Assembly: GCA_000434015.1 (NCBI GenBank) | Contig: HF999519.1 | Location: forward strand, 115,036-179,035 | DNA: 64,000 nt | Direction: 5' to 3' | Source of the DNA: Clostridium sp. CAG:571 | GTDB taxonomy: Bacteria > Bacillota > Clostridia > TANB77 > CAG-508 | Shown: positions 34,496 through 43,657 of the stretch, piece by piece | Numbering within the stretch: the stretch's first letter is position 1 | Layout: each line of letters opens with the position of its first letter | Program-made: the position numbers and the translations under genes | The notes under the pieces: generated by a model | What the model was told of the DNA's origin: nothing | Seen by the model: the letters and a program-made list of their open reading frames with translations, nothing else | The model's database searches: none

Positions 34496-36223
34496 TTATT
34501 CTACAATAGGTGGAATAAAATTTTCAATTGCATTTCGAAGTTTTGGATGATGAATTACAAAATGAATAGAAGGACTATTTGCTTTTGAAATCATAACAAA
34601 ATTTTTTTCAAATATTAAAATTTGTATATTTTTAAATGTAGTATTATTATTGATACTTAACTTATAATTATTATTACTTTTTTCATATTTTTTTGTTAAA
34701 TTTAAATGCTCTTGATACTCTTCATATGTATAGTAAATCTTTTTTTCATAAAAGTTATCTGCAAGAAAAAGTGAAAGAGGAGATGTTTCAAATTCTTCGA
34801 GTGAAAGATTGGAAAATTCATCTTTAACAATATTGTTCTCAATTGTTTCTTTCAATATATTTTTTTGCATATCTACTGCTTTTTTTATTCTTTCAATTTC
34901 TTTATCTGAAATATTATTATGCTTTAGTATTCTTAAAAGCAAATCATCAGAAATAGTATGAATTGGTAAAGAAGATAAAATTCTTATACGATTAGCTTTT
35001 ATTCTTACACTTGAAGCTAAAAAGGCATTATAAGCATTTTTAGAATCTTCTTTATATATTTCCATAAGAGGTGTAGCTTTTCTTAATAAGCACTCTGCTT
35101 TTGTTTTATAATATGAGATATCAGTTTTATTAGTAGTTAAAGTATATTTACCCTTGTCGTGATATCCATTTATACATTCTCCAAATAGAGCAACAGTTCC
35201 AGATACATAATTAAAATGACAATATATATTATCTTGTGATTTTTTTAAAAAATATGGAGAAATTTGCCCTGTCATATAAATTGGTAGCCAGCTTTCTAAT
35301 CCTAACATCATTTCATTAAATGGTCTATCAAGATTATGAATAATGTTTAAATGTAAGCCCTTTTTTAGCATTATAGCAATAGCATACATCCATTTTTTAC
35401 CGAATTCAATATCTTGTGCCATATCTTCCATGGGCATATCACTACACATAAAAATAGAATCATTACTTTTTGAAAGAACAGTTGCTTTAAAAAAGTCTAA
35501 TTCTCCTTTTTTCATTTCCTCTATACCATAATATGTTTTAGAAAATGCCCTATAAAAAGGAACAATAGGTACTTTTATTTCATCAAAATGTATAGCTTTT
35601 ATATATTCACCTAGGTTAAAATTATCTAAATTACTCAAAAAATCATTTATATAATTATGAGATGGGATTGAGTTAGTAGAAAACCAGTTTAATAATTTAT
35701 TATAATAGTTAGAGCTATCTTTTAATTCTTCCAAAGTAGAACCAATGAGAAGAGCTACAGCTTTTTTATCATCTTCTGTTTTGTACTTTTTTACAATAAA
35801 ATTACAAACAGTTTCAATAAAGTCTTTAGGTTTTGCTGGATTTCTATTTCCAGTACGAATTTTAGAAAGTAGTGAAGAATCATAAGTGCTAGAGCGAGAC
35901 AACTCAGCCATATTAACATTTAATGTTGTAATAAGTTCGTTAAAGTTTTTATTTAATTGTTCAAAATCAATAGAAATATCATTTAAAGTGTTAGATAAGG
36001 TAATATAAATTTCGTCACGTGTTATATTTAATTCTTTAAGATTAGAAAGTTTATATAAGCCATCTACAAGTTGTTCTAATTGCTTAATTCTTATATTTGG
36101 ATTTCTATCTCCTCTGCGGTAACGGCTAATGACAGAAGTAGTTAAACCTGAAGCAGTTACAAGTTCTTGAGAAGAACATCCTATTTGTTTTATATAATCA
36201 TTTAATTGTTCACAAAAATTCAT
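34496..36223 (-). CDS. double-HTH (XRE-like) putative regulator
   Basis: 575 residues. Two helix-turn-helix-like regions near the N-terminus: residues 8-45 (QIGCSSQELVTASGLTTSVISRYRRG) and about 90-130 (VNMAELSRSSTYDSSLLSKIRTGNRNP). Both have the alternation and the trailing basic RG(D/N)RNP of XRE domains. The remaining 430 residues are helical with no recognised sensor domain; LNIIHNLDRPFNEMMLGLESWLPIYMTG is a distinctive stretch. Divergent from the sortase operon with a palindrome between them, so a local regulator is plausible (inference). Confidence 0.8.
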   Translation of the reverse strand: MNFCEQLNDYIKQIGCSSQELVTASGLTTSVISRYRRGDRNPNIRIKQLEQLVDGLYKLSNLKELNITRDEIYITLSNTLNDISIDFEQLNKNFNELITTLNVNMAELSRSSTYDSSLLSKIRTGNRNPAKPKDFIETVCNFIVKKYKTEDDKKAVALLIGSTLEELKDSSNYYNKLLNWFSTNSIPSHNYINDFLSNLDNFNLGEYIKAIHFDEIKVPIVPFYRAFSKTYYGIEEMKKGELDFFKATVLSKSNDSIFMCSDMPMEDMAQDIEFGKKWMYAIAIMLKKGLHLNIIHNLDRPFNEMMLGLESWLPIYMTGQISPYFLKKSQDNIYCHFNYVSGTVALFGECINGYHDKGKYTLTTNKTDISYYKTKAECLLRKATPLMEIYKEDSKNAYNAFLASSVRIKANRIRILSSLPIHTISDDLLLRILKHNNISDKEIERIKKAVDMQKNILKETIENNIVKDEFSNLSLEEFETSPLSLFLADNFYEKKIYYTYEEYQEHLNLTKKYEKSNNNYKLSINNNTTFKNIQILIFEKNFVMISKANSPSIHFVIHHPKLRNAIENFIPPIVE

Positions 36224-36289
36224 TAGAAACCTCCAATACTAATAATTCAAATTTATTATAATATAGCATAAACGCACAGGGAAGACAAT

Positions 36290-36316
36290 CGCCAAATTAA
36301 CAATGAAACTTTGGCG
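36290..36316. promoter_or_regulatory. inverted repeat, candidate operator
   Basis: CGCCAAA (36290-36296) and TTTGGCG (36310-36316) form a perfect 7-base inverted repeat 13 bases apart, in the intergenic space between the double-HTH gene and the sortase operon. GC-rich half-sites stand out in AT-rich DNA. Confidence 0.55.
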
Positions 36317-36378
36317 AAAGATATAAAATAAATAAATTATTATGGTAGAATAAAAAAAATTAAGAGGGGAGGAAAAAA

Positions 36379-37782
36379 ATGGTAAAAGCAAAAGCGTTAT
36401 CAATATTGTTTATATTTTGCTTATTAGTTAGTCTAATATTTCCAATGTCTATAAGCAAAGTATATGCAGAAAGCCAAAATGAAGTAACATTAAATTTTAA
36501 AGGTGGAACAATTCATGATGGTTATGTAGAATATAGCAAAATAGGAAAATTACAATTATTCAAAGGTGAAGAGTTAGTTACTAATATTTCAAATAATATG
36601 GTAATAGATTTAAATGAGGCAGAATACAAGTTTGTAATTGAAGAAATTCCAGCTGAAGCTGTAGGTGTTACAAAACCTGCACCAGTAAGATTAAATATTA
36701 ATCATTGGTATTACCCTATTATGACAACAATAGTAGGTGAAACTAGGTCTACATTCGAATTAGAATCAAGTAAATTTAGTAGAACATTAGATGTTAAACT
36801 TGAAAGAATAAGAGCAGCCGTTAATACAAAAGTTGAAAATGTTTATGAAAATATAACATCAAAAGGTGTAATTGATTTAACTGATGGAAAAGAATATGTA
36901 ATTGATTTTTCTAAAAGTGATGAGTTAGCAGAAGGGTTAAAATCATTTGCAGATTCAGAAAAAACTCTATATTATAAAAATGTTAATGGTGGTTTACTTA
37001 CTACAGATAATGTAAGTGAAGCTGTTATAAAGATAGTGGGAAATAAATCAGAAAATAAAGCAATATTAACTGCAGTAAATGTAGGAACTAAAAAAAGCGA
37101 AAATTTTAAAGGATTTCATACTAAATATACAGGTTCTGCATTGAATTATGATGGCACTGATAGTGGCATTATAAATGAAACAAGAACTGATTATTATACT
37201 AGATGTACTTATGAATTTACATTCCAATATGTAAAAAAAGAAGCTGAAGCAAAAGAGTATAAGTTTATCGAAGGAGCAAATCAAACATATATTATTGGCA
37301 AATCAAAAAATGCAACATTTAGAATAGATGCAGACTATAGCTTATTTACAAATAAAGTATATGTAGATGAAAAATTAGTAGATTCTACAAATTATGACTC
37401 AAAATCAGGAAGTACGGTTATTACTTTAAAAGATGAATACTTAAAAACATTATCTGTTGGAGAACACTCATTAAAAGTTGCTTTTTTAAATGATGGGAAA
37501 GCAATAACGAAATTTACAATAAAAGAAAAACAACAAAATGAAGTACCAAAAGATAATAAAAATACAGAAAACACTGAGAACACGGAAAATAATAAAAATG
37601 AAGAAAAACAAGAAAATAAGAATTTAACTAACAATGATGTTCAGAATGATAATACAAATGCAAACCCTAAAACAGGAGATAATATTATAGTATATGTTGC
37701 AATGTTTGCAATTGCTCTACTTGGAATAATTGCATTAATATTAGTTAACAATGCAAAAAGAAAAAACTCAAGAAAACACTAG
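36379..37782 (+). CDS. secreted sortase-anchored surface protein (NPKTG)
   Basis: 467 residues. Signal peptide (1-30, ending VYAES); extracellular beta-rich body from about 31 to 380; a low-complexity Asn/Glu/Lys/Thr linker (about 390-430); then NPKTGD, a hydrophobic helix and a basic tail KRKNSRKH. This is a cell-wall sorting signal of the NPxTG kind used by class B sortases. Start preceded by GGGGAGG. First gene of a surface-protein, surface-protein, srtB unit. Ligand unknown. Confidence 0.9.
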   Translation: MVKAKALSILFIFCLLVSLIFPMSISKVYAESQNEVTLNFKGGTIHDGYVEYSKIGKLQLFKGEELVTNISNNMVIDLNEAEYKFVIEEIPAEAVGVTKPAPVRLNINHWYYPIMTTIVGETRSTFELESSKFSRTLDVKLERIRAAVNTKVENVYENITSKGVIDLTDGKEYVIDFSKSDELAEGLKSFADSEKTLYYKNVNGGLLTTDNVSEAVIKIVGNKSENKAILTAVNVGTKKSENFKGFHTKYTGSALNYDGTDSGIINETRTDYYTRCTYEFTFQYVKKEAEAKEYKFIEGANQTYIIGKSKNATFRIDADYSLFTNKVYVDEKLVDSTNYDSKSGSTVITLKDEYLKTLSVGEHSLKVAFLNDGKAITKFTIKEKQQNEVPKDNKNTENTENTENNKNEEKQENKNLTNNDVQNDNTNANPKTGDNIIVYVAMFAIALLGIIALILVNNAKRKNSRKH

Positions 37783-37794
37783 GAGGAAAAGAAA

Positions 37795-38967
37795 ATGAAA
37801 ATTAAAAAAAGTAAAATGTTTATTATTAGTATGTTAATACTTTGTTTTGCTTTATCTATTATGCCAATGAAAGTATTGGCAAATTCAGAAATTGGCGATG
37901 TAGATATTGAGGGGGTAACTTTTAATTATAATCCAGGTGATGCTCCAAAAGCAACTGCTTACAAATGTGATCCATGGGATGAACAATATGATATAGAATA
38001 CGAATACTGGGAAGAGATGGAAAAGAATGCAAAAGGTGAATCTGTTCCAGTAAAATATTGGTACTCTGATGAGAGCAAGAACAATGCTCTTTCACAAGAC
38101 AAAAAAATAATTACTTTTGAAGAAGGCAAAACTTATATGTACAGTATTTCTCTTAAAGCAAAAGATGGAAATACATTTGCAACTAATAAAAAAGTAATGG
38201 TAAATGGGAAGTATGTTAATAGTGCAAATGTAACGAATTCTGGAACAAAGCTTTTTGTAGTTGCTGTAAAAACAATAAAACCTAAAACTGTCACATATCA
38301 ACATATTAGTGAAGTTGAGATAAATAATGCAACAATTAGTTTTAAAGTAGGTGATAAGCCTGTATTTTCAGGAACAACACCTGAAAATGTTCCATATATT
38401 TATCAATCTGAATACTGGAGTACTGATGGAGGTAAAAAATATTATTATGCTGCTGATTTTTGGAATATCAACAATCCTGATGATTTATTTACCAAATTTG
38501 AAAGTGGTAAGTCTTATACTTATGGAATATATTTTAAGGCTGCAGAAGGATATTGTTTTACAACTGGTACTAAATTAAAAATAAATGGTAAGTATTACGA
38601 TTATGACACTACTGACTATGACACGATGTTACAATATAATGAAGGTGAATATGCAACAATGTGGGTTGACACAAGTTTGATAATTACACCAACAGAAAAC
38701 TCAAAAGAAAACCCAACAACACCAAGTGAGCCCGAAAAACCATCAGATAAGCCAGTTACACCAACGACACCAACACAAGAAAAAGAGCCACAAACAACAG
38801 AAAACAAAACAGAACAAACCAATAACAAAACTAATAATGAAACAAATGAGGAAACAAATAATCCAAAAACAGGAGATAATATTATAACAAGTGTAACGCT
38901 ATTTATAACTTCTATAACAACTATTGGAATGCTAACAGTAATAAATAGAAAAAAAGCAAAAAAATAA
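37795..38967 (+). CDS. second secreted NPKTG surface protein with repeated domain
   Basis: 390 residues. Signal peptide (1-29, ending VLANS). Two related modules of about 125 residues, marked by DVDIEGVTFNYNPGDAPKATA and EVEINNATISFKVGDKPVFSG, each containing a Tyr/Trp-rich stretch and ending in a GK-S/T-Y strand. A Pro/Thr/Glu linker follows, then NPKTGD, a membrane helix and a basic tail. AGGAGG precedes the ATG, 12 bases after the first surface gene. Likely anchored by the downstream sortase. Confidence 0.9.
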   Translation: MKIKKSKMFIISMLILCFALSIMPMKVLANSEIGDVDIEGVTFNYNPGDAPKATAYKCDPWDEQYDIEYEYWEEMEKNAKGESVPVKYWYSDESKNNALSQDKKIITFEEGKTYMYSISLKAKDGNTFATNKKVMVNGKYVNSANVTNSGTKLFVVAVKTIKPKTVTYQHISEVEINNATISFKVGDKPVFSGTTPENVPYIYQSEYWSTDGGKKYYYAADFWNINNPDDLFTKFESGKSYTYGIYFKAAEGYCFTTGTKLKINGKYYDYDTTDYDTMLQYNEGEYATMWVDTSLIITPTENSKENPTTPSEPEKPSDKPVTPTTPTQEKEPQTTENKTEQTNNKTNNETNEETNNPKTGDNIITSVTLFITSITTIGMLTVINRKKAKK

Positions 38968-39037
38968 TATATCAAAATATATAGAGGCTAGCTAGAGTTA
39001 TTGGCTAGTCTTTATATATGAAAGGACAATGTAAATA

Positions 39038-39787
39038 ATGAGAAAGAAAAAAAATAAAAAATATAAAAAAGTAATTTTTAATCTTATTGTTTATATGATT
39101 CTACTTTTGGTATTGGTATATTCTGGAGTTAAAATTTATAAATGGTATAAAGATAATAACAAAAATAACGAAATAGCAGAACAGATAAAAGGAACAGTAG
39201 TAGTTGAAGAAAAAAGTGAAGACAAAGAAGAATATACAATAGACTTTAATAAACTAAAAGAACAGAATAAAGAAACTGTTGCTTGGATTAAAGTAAATAA
39301 TACAAATATTGAGTATCCAGTATTAAAAGCAGACAATAATAATTTTTATTTAAATCATAGTTTTGATAGAAGCAAAAATTCCGCAGGGTGGATTTTTGCG
39401 GATTATAGAAATAAGATTGATAATACGGATAAAAATATTGTGATCTATGGACATAATATGAGAGATGGTTCAATGTTTGGTAGTATGAAAAACATATTAA
39501 ATTCTGATTGGTACGAAAATGAAAAAAATACTAATATTACTTTATATACTGAAAATGAAAAATGTATTTATAAAGTTTTCTCAATTTATAAAATAGAAAG
39601 TGAAGATTACTATATAAAAACGGGATTTAATAATGATGATGATTTTGAAAAGTTTATAAAAACCATAAAAGCAAGAAGTATAAAAGAATTTAATGTAGAT
39701 TGTTTAAAAAATGATAGCATTTTGACATTATCTACTTGCTCTAATAACAATAAATATAGAGTTGTTTTGCATGCTAAAAAAATATAA
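39038..39787 (+). CDS. srtB: class B sortase
   Basis: 249 residues. N-terminal membrane anchor (about 10-30). Catalytic domain with VAWIKVNNTNIEYPVL, NIVIYGHNMRDGSMFG (catalytic histidine, about 139), LTLSTCSNNNKYRVV (catalytic cysteine and the following arginine near the C-terminus). Class B sortases attach special substrates, often NPxTG/NPxTN, to the wall; both upstream genes carry NPKTG, so they are its probable substrates (inference from context). Confidence 0.93.
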   Translation: MRKKKNKKYKKVIFNLIVYMILLLVLVYSGVKIYKWYKDNNKNNEIAEQIKGTVVVEEKSEDKEEYTIDFNKLKEQNKETVAWIKVNNTNIEYPVLKADNNNFYLNHSFDRSKNSAGWIFADYRNKIDNTDKNIVIYGHNMRDGSMFGSMKNILNSDWYENEKNTNITLYTENEKCIYKVFSIYKIESEDYYIKTGFNNDDDFEKFIKTIKARSIKEFNVDCLKNDSILTLSTCSNNNKYRVVLHAKKI

Positions 39788-39800
39788 GAGGAGGAAACAA

Positions 39801-40928
39801 ATGAACGAAAGTAAAAAGAGTAAAATATGGATGATAATTTCTATAGTGGCAGTAATAGTTATTATGGTTCTTATAGCAATGCTTATGAATAACAATAATA
39901 AAGAAAATAACAATAAATTAGCAAAAACAGGAAGTGAAGCAAACAAAGAAAATGTAAAAATACTACAAAGTGAAGTAAGTAAAATAACATTAGAAGAATA
40001 TAAGTCGGATATTTTTTCAATGAAAAAACCAAAAGGGTGGACAGTTGAAACAGGTGGTACAGGGATATTTTATACAATTAGAGTATATGATCCACAAAAT
40101 ACAAATAATCAAGTATACTTAATGACGAAAATTCAACCATTACTAAAAAGTGCATCAGCAAAAAGCTATTGGCAGAATTATTACAATTTAAGTGGAAGTA
40201 ATTCTCAATATAGGTTATTTGCAGATGCAGTGGTTTTAGATAATCCAACAACAGATGGATTTTACAAAAAGTTTAATGAAATAACAACATACATAAATTC
40301 AATAGATCCATCTTTTTCTTCAATTAGATTTCCTAAATTTACTAACTTTAAAAAACAAGAAGAGTTTGAGTCTAGTGCATCTATGAAAAGTGTTGCATTA
40401 GATAGTAAAGTATTAAGAGGAACTTTTACTGGAGACAATAATAAATCAGGTGAAGGATTATTTATGGCATCAATAGTTAATTTTGGAAATCAATATAATG
40501 GTGGAGTGGATATGCTTTATTATATGGTATATGATATAATGGCAATAACTGCAGAAAAAAATGAATTCATAGACTACAAAGATATATTGCTAGAATCAGT
40601 TAATTCAATAGAATTTTCAGATAGCTATATTAAAACAACTATTGATGATGGAAATGCAAAAACAAAACAAGCTCTTGAATTAAATGCTTCAACACAAAAG
40701 GCCTTTGATTCATATATGAGTGCATGGGAAAGCAGAAGTAAATCTTATGATATAATGAGTCAAAAACAAAGTGATGCAACATTAGGATATGAAAGAGTAT
40801 ATGATACAGAAAATGGAGATATCTATAAAGCATACAATGGTTTTACAGATAATTATGATGGAGAGAGATATAAACCAATTACAGATGATATGTATACACA
40901 AAAAACTTATGGATATATAGAAAAATAG
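39801..40928 (+). CDS. membrane-anchored extracellular protein, unknown
   Basis: 375 residues from ATG 39801 (GAGGAGG upstream, 13 bases after srtB). N-terminal membrane segment (about 10-30) and then an extracellular domain with a PsbP-like feel: DIFSMKKPKGWTVETGGTGIFYTIRVYDP is typical of a beta-sandwich that begins with a 'KPxGW' strand. No family assigned with confidence. The C-terminal 60 residues are Tyr- and Asp-rich. Probably in the sortase operon. Confidence 0.78.
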   Translation: MNESKKSKIWMIISIVAVIVIMVLIAMLMNNNNKENNNKLAKTGSEANKENVKILQSEVSKITLEEYKSDIFSMKKPKGWTVETGGTGIFYTIRVYDPQNTNNQVYLMTKIQPLLKSASAKSYWQNYYNLSGSNSQYRLFADAVVLDNPTTDGFYKKFNEITTYINSIDPSFSSIRFPKFTNFKKQEEFESSASMKSVALDSKVLRGTFTGDNNKSGEGLFMASIVNFGNQYNGGVDMLYYMVYDIMAITAEKNEFIDYKDILLESVNSIEFSDSYIKTTIDDGNAKTKQALELNASTQKAFDSYMSAWESRSKSYDIMSQKQSDATLGYERVYDTENGDIYKAYNGFTDNYDGERYKPITDDMYTQKTYGYIEK

Positions 40929-41051
40929 GTAAAAATTAAATATTTACAACTTTTTTTATTTTAACAATTACGATTATTAATTGATGTATAAAAGTAAATT
41001 ATACTTGAAATAGATTCAAAATGGTATATAGTAGTGATCTTTCAAAACAAA

Positions 41052-41075
41052 GGAGCCAGCAAAAAAGCTGACTCC
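41052..41075 (-). terminator. terminator for the GC-richer gene
   Basis: On the minus strand GGAGTCAGC TTTTTT GCTGGCTCC forms a hairpin followed by a T-rich tract, downstream of the 41127-41489 gene. Confidence 0.75.
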
Positions 41076-41126
41076 AATGCTCCAAGACGTGCAATGCTTG
41101 TCCTAGAAAAATAACTAACTTTAACT

Positions 41127-41489
41127 TTAAGCAATAGAAGTCTGGCGAGCCTGACGAGCAGCATCCCTTAACATGAACCAACGAGATTGGTATGCCATAG
41201 GGTAGTCCCAATTAGAGAATGGAACATAGAAAGATTCCTGCTTAAAGTTGGCATAAGAAAGTGCACTGTCCAGTGCCAGGGTGTAAGGTGCGACGTACAG
41301 ATTGTGTTTGTAAAAAAACGCAATTGTACTATTGTTGAAGGAATAGCATCCATCAAACTTAACGCAGTTTTCCCGAATACCAGTCAGTGGTACGATAGTG
41401 TGGTCGTCGAAAACGGCAGACATTCCATCGCAGACACAAAGAGCCTTTTCCAGTACTTCTTCACCCAGAGTTTTGTAGTTGTTAGCCAT
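41127..41489 (-). CDS. small GC-richer foreign-looking protein
   Basis: 120 residues, unrecognised. Codon choice (CTG, GAC, TAC, TTC, CGC) and base composition are clearly richer in GC than all neighbours. It has its own GAGGT ribosome site and terminator. Sequence features: CVCDGMSAVFDDHT, a Cys/Tyr/Phe-rich middle, and an Arg/Ala-rich end. Codon 39 is an in-frame CGG followed by G. Read as arginine (GIREN) the frame stays open to the end; read as a +1 site the other frame ends at 41168 with an unlikely composition. Probably imported from another organism; an assembly chimera is also possible. Confidence 0.6.
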   Translation of the reverse strand: MANNYKTLGEEVLEKALCVCDGMSAVFDDHTIVPLTGIRENCVKFDGCYSFNNSTIAFFYKHNLYVAPYTLALDSALSYANFKQESFYVPFSNWDYPMAYQSRWFMLRDAARQARQTSIA

Positions 41490-41499
41490 TTTTAATTAC

Positions 41500-41814
41500 C
41501 TCATTAAAAAACCTAATTATGTAAAAATTATTGAAAAAATACCTTGGTATCCTGGCAAAAAGAGTAATGAAATGTTTGAAAAATTGAACTTTGAATCTCA
41601 TTCTATAACAAAAGAAGAATTAGATATTATTGATATTCCTACTTTAGTTTGTAATGGAGGTATTAAAGATTTAGTGCCAAGAGATGAGGTAAAATATATT
41701 TCAAACAATATTAAAAATTCAAAAATGTTTATTTTAGAAAAGGCTGGTCATTGTAATTATATTTTTAATAATAATGATTTTTATAATAAATTATATGAAT
41801 TTTTAGAGGAATAA
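41500..41814 (+). pseudogene. alpha/beta hydrolase C-terminal remnant
   Basis: About 105 residues of an alpha/beta-hydrolase C-terminus: IDIPTLVCNGGIKDLVPRDEV (acid-residue strand) and MFILEKAGHCNYIF (catalytic-histidine region). The N-terminal two thirds with the nucleophile elbow are missing. The homology begins right where the GC-richer segment ends, so insertion of that segment probably removed the rest. Confidence 0.75.
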
Positions 41815-41997
41815 ATTATAGATAATAATACTGGAAGTAAAAATGGATAAACAAATAACAGTAGATGTAATAAGAAAATTTAGTAAATAATATAATGAGA
41901 ATTAATTAAATAAAATAATTAAAAACTCTATTATCAAAAGTAGAATTGAAAGATCATGGATAGATAAAAGACGTTTTTTTGAAAGGAAAAAAGTACT

Positions 41998-42399
41998 ATG
42001 GACAAAAATTTAGTGATAATATCAACTATTTTGGGATTATTTTTAATTTTATTTTTTATAAAATTACGTTATTCAAAATCAAAGTGCAGTAAAAAAATAG
42101 AAGCAATATACTTGAAATGTAATAGTTATACAAGCACAGGGGGACGTGGATGGGTAACAAAATATGCACCGGTATTTAAATATAGTTTTAATGATAAAAA
42201 ATATATAAATCAATCATTTCAATTATTATCTAAGAAAAAAATACAAAAGTTCATATTTGGTAAGAATTACACTATAATTATAAATGAAAAAAAACCAAAC
42301 AAATTTATCTTAGATAAAAAGATAGAATTGGATGAAATATTAATATTATTAATGGGAATATTTTTCCTCTTAACAAATATAGTAAATATTATTTTATAA
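41998..42399 (+). CDS. small two-helix membrane protein
   Basis: 133 residues. Membrane helices at about 4-22 and 112-132 flank a soluble loop that begins with IEAIYLKCNSYTSTGGRGWV and includes VFKYSFNDKKYINQSF. The pattern resembles DUF3592-like proteins. GAAAGGA precedes the ATG. No operon partner is obvious. Function unknown. Confidence 0.7.
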   Translation: MDKNLVIISTILGLFLILFFIKLRYSKSKCSKKIEAIYLKCNSYTSTGGRGWVTKYAPVFKYSFNDKKYINQSFQLLSKKKIQKFIFGKNYTIIINEKKPNKFILDKKIELDEILILLMGIFFLLTNIVNIIL

Positions 42400-42436
42400 A
42401 TGTATTTTTAAAAAATTAAAGATGTAAAGCTATGAA

Positions 42437-43537
42437 ATGTTTTCATATGCTGATTTCTTTGATAAAATTTTTAGAGATTATAATGCAAAATTAGGATTTC
42501 ATTATACAGTTTTAGATGATAAAATAATGATAATTGGATTTGATAGTATTAAGAAAATGTATAAATTCAAAAGATACAAAATGTGTGAGGGAGATATGAA
42601 AAAAAGACAAGAAGTTTATGATTTGTATTGGTATTTTGCTTGTGAAAGACAAAATATATTTATAAAAAAATTAAATGGTGAACCTGCACCATGGACAAAA
42701 GACCATATATTGCAAGAGTATAAATTTTGTAATAGTTATAGAGTTAATGATAGAGTTAGTCAGTATTTATTAAAAAACGTAATTTACAATGGTAAAAGTT
42801 ATGCTGATGAAGATATGTTGTTTAGAATACTTTTATTTAAACTATTTAATAAAGAATCGACTTGGGAACTTTTATTAAACAATTTTGAAGATATTAATTT
42901 AAAAAATTTCAATTTTAATGAGTATGGTAGTGTATTAGAAAAAGCTATTTCAAATGGAATAAAAATTTATAATGATGCTTATATTAGTTGTGCTAATAAA
43001 GCTTTTGGATATGATAGAAAGCATGATAATCATTTAGCGCTTTTAAACAAAATGTTTAATGAAGATAAAATTCAAGAAAAATTTATTAAATGTGAAACTA
43101 TGCAAGAAGCATTTAATATAATTAAGAGTTATCCATTAATTGGAAACTTTATGGCTTATCAATTAGTAACTGATATAAATTATAGTGAAGTGGTAAATTG
43201 GAAAGAAAATGAATTTACAGTTGCAGGACCAGGTTCACTTCGTGGAATTAAAAAATGTTTTATTGATAAGGGTAAAATGAGTAATGAAGATATTATTAGA
43301 TATATGTATGAACATCAAGACGAAGAATTTAAAAGACTTAACCTAGATTTTAAAAGAATTGGTAATAGGCCTCTACAACTTATTGATTGCCAAAATATAT
43401 TTTGTGAATTAGATAAATATTGCAGACAAGCATTACCTGAATTAAAGTCAAATAGAACTAAGATAAAAAAACATTACGTTCCAAAGAAAGAACGAATAGA
43501 ATATGTTTATCCGTTAAAATGGAATTTGAAAGACTAA
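42437..43537 (+). CDS. 5-hmdU DNA kinase-like helical-domain protein
   Basis: 366 residues. YWYFACERQNIFIKKLNGEPAPWTKDHILQEYKFCNSYRVNDRVSQYL (about 60-107) and FRILLFKLFNKESTWELL (about 129-146), then FMAYQLVTDINYS and AGPGSLRGIKKCF, follow the pattern of the HMUDK_hel/putrescinyl-thymine-pyrophosphorylase-like family known from phage DNA hypermodification. I recognise this by pattern only. No clear ribosome site precedes the ATG. An HD hydrolase gene follows. May act in phage-style base modification or in anti-phage defence (inference). Confidence 0.75.
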   Translation: MFSYADFFDKIFRDYNAKLGFHYTVLDDKIMIIGFDSIKKMYKFKRYKMCEGDMKKRQEVYDLYWYFACERQNIFIKKLNGEPAPWTKDHILQEYKFCNSYRVNDRVSQYLLKNVIYNGKSYADEDMLFRILLFKLFNKESTWELLLNNFEDINLKNFNFNEYGSVLEKAISNGIKIYNDAYISCANKAFGYDRKHDNHLALLNKMFNEDKIQEKFIKCETMQEAFNIIKSYPLIGNFMAYQLVTDINYSEVVNWKENEFTVAGPGSLRGIKKCFIDKGKMSNEDIIRYMYEHQDEEFKRLNLDFKRIGNRPLQLIDCQNIFCELDKYCRQALPELKSNRTKIKKHYVPKKERIEYVYPLKWNLKD

Positions 43538-43657
43538 CAAATCAATTTTATATTTAGAATTTAAAGGGAAGATGAACTTATAGAAAAATTTGATATAAAG
43601 TACTAGAAAAAGACTAAGAAATATAATTGAAAGTGTGAAATAGAAAGAGGAGAAAAA

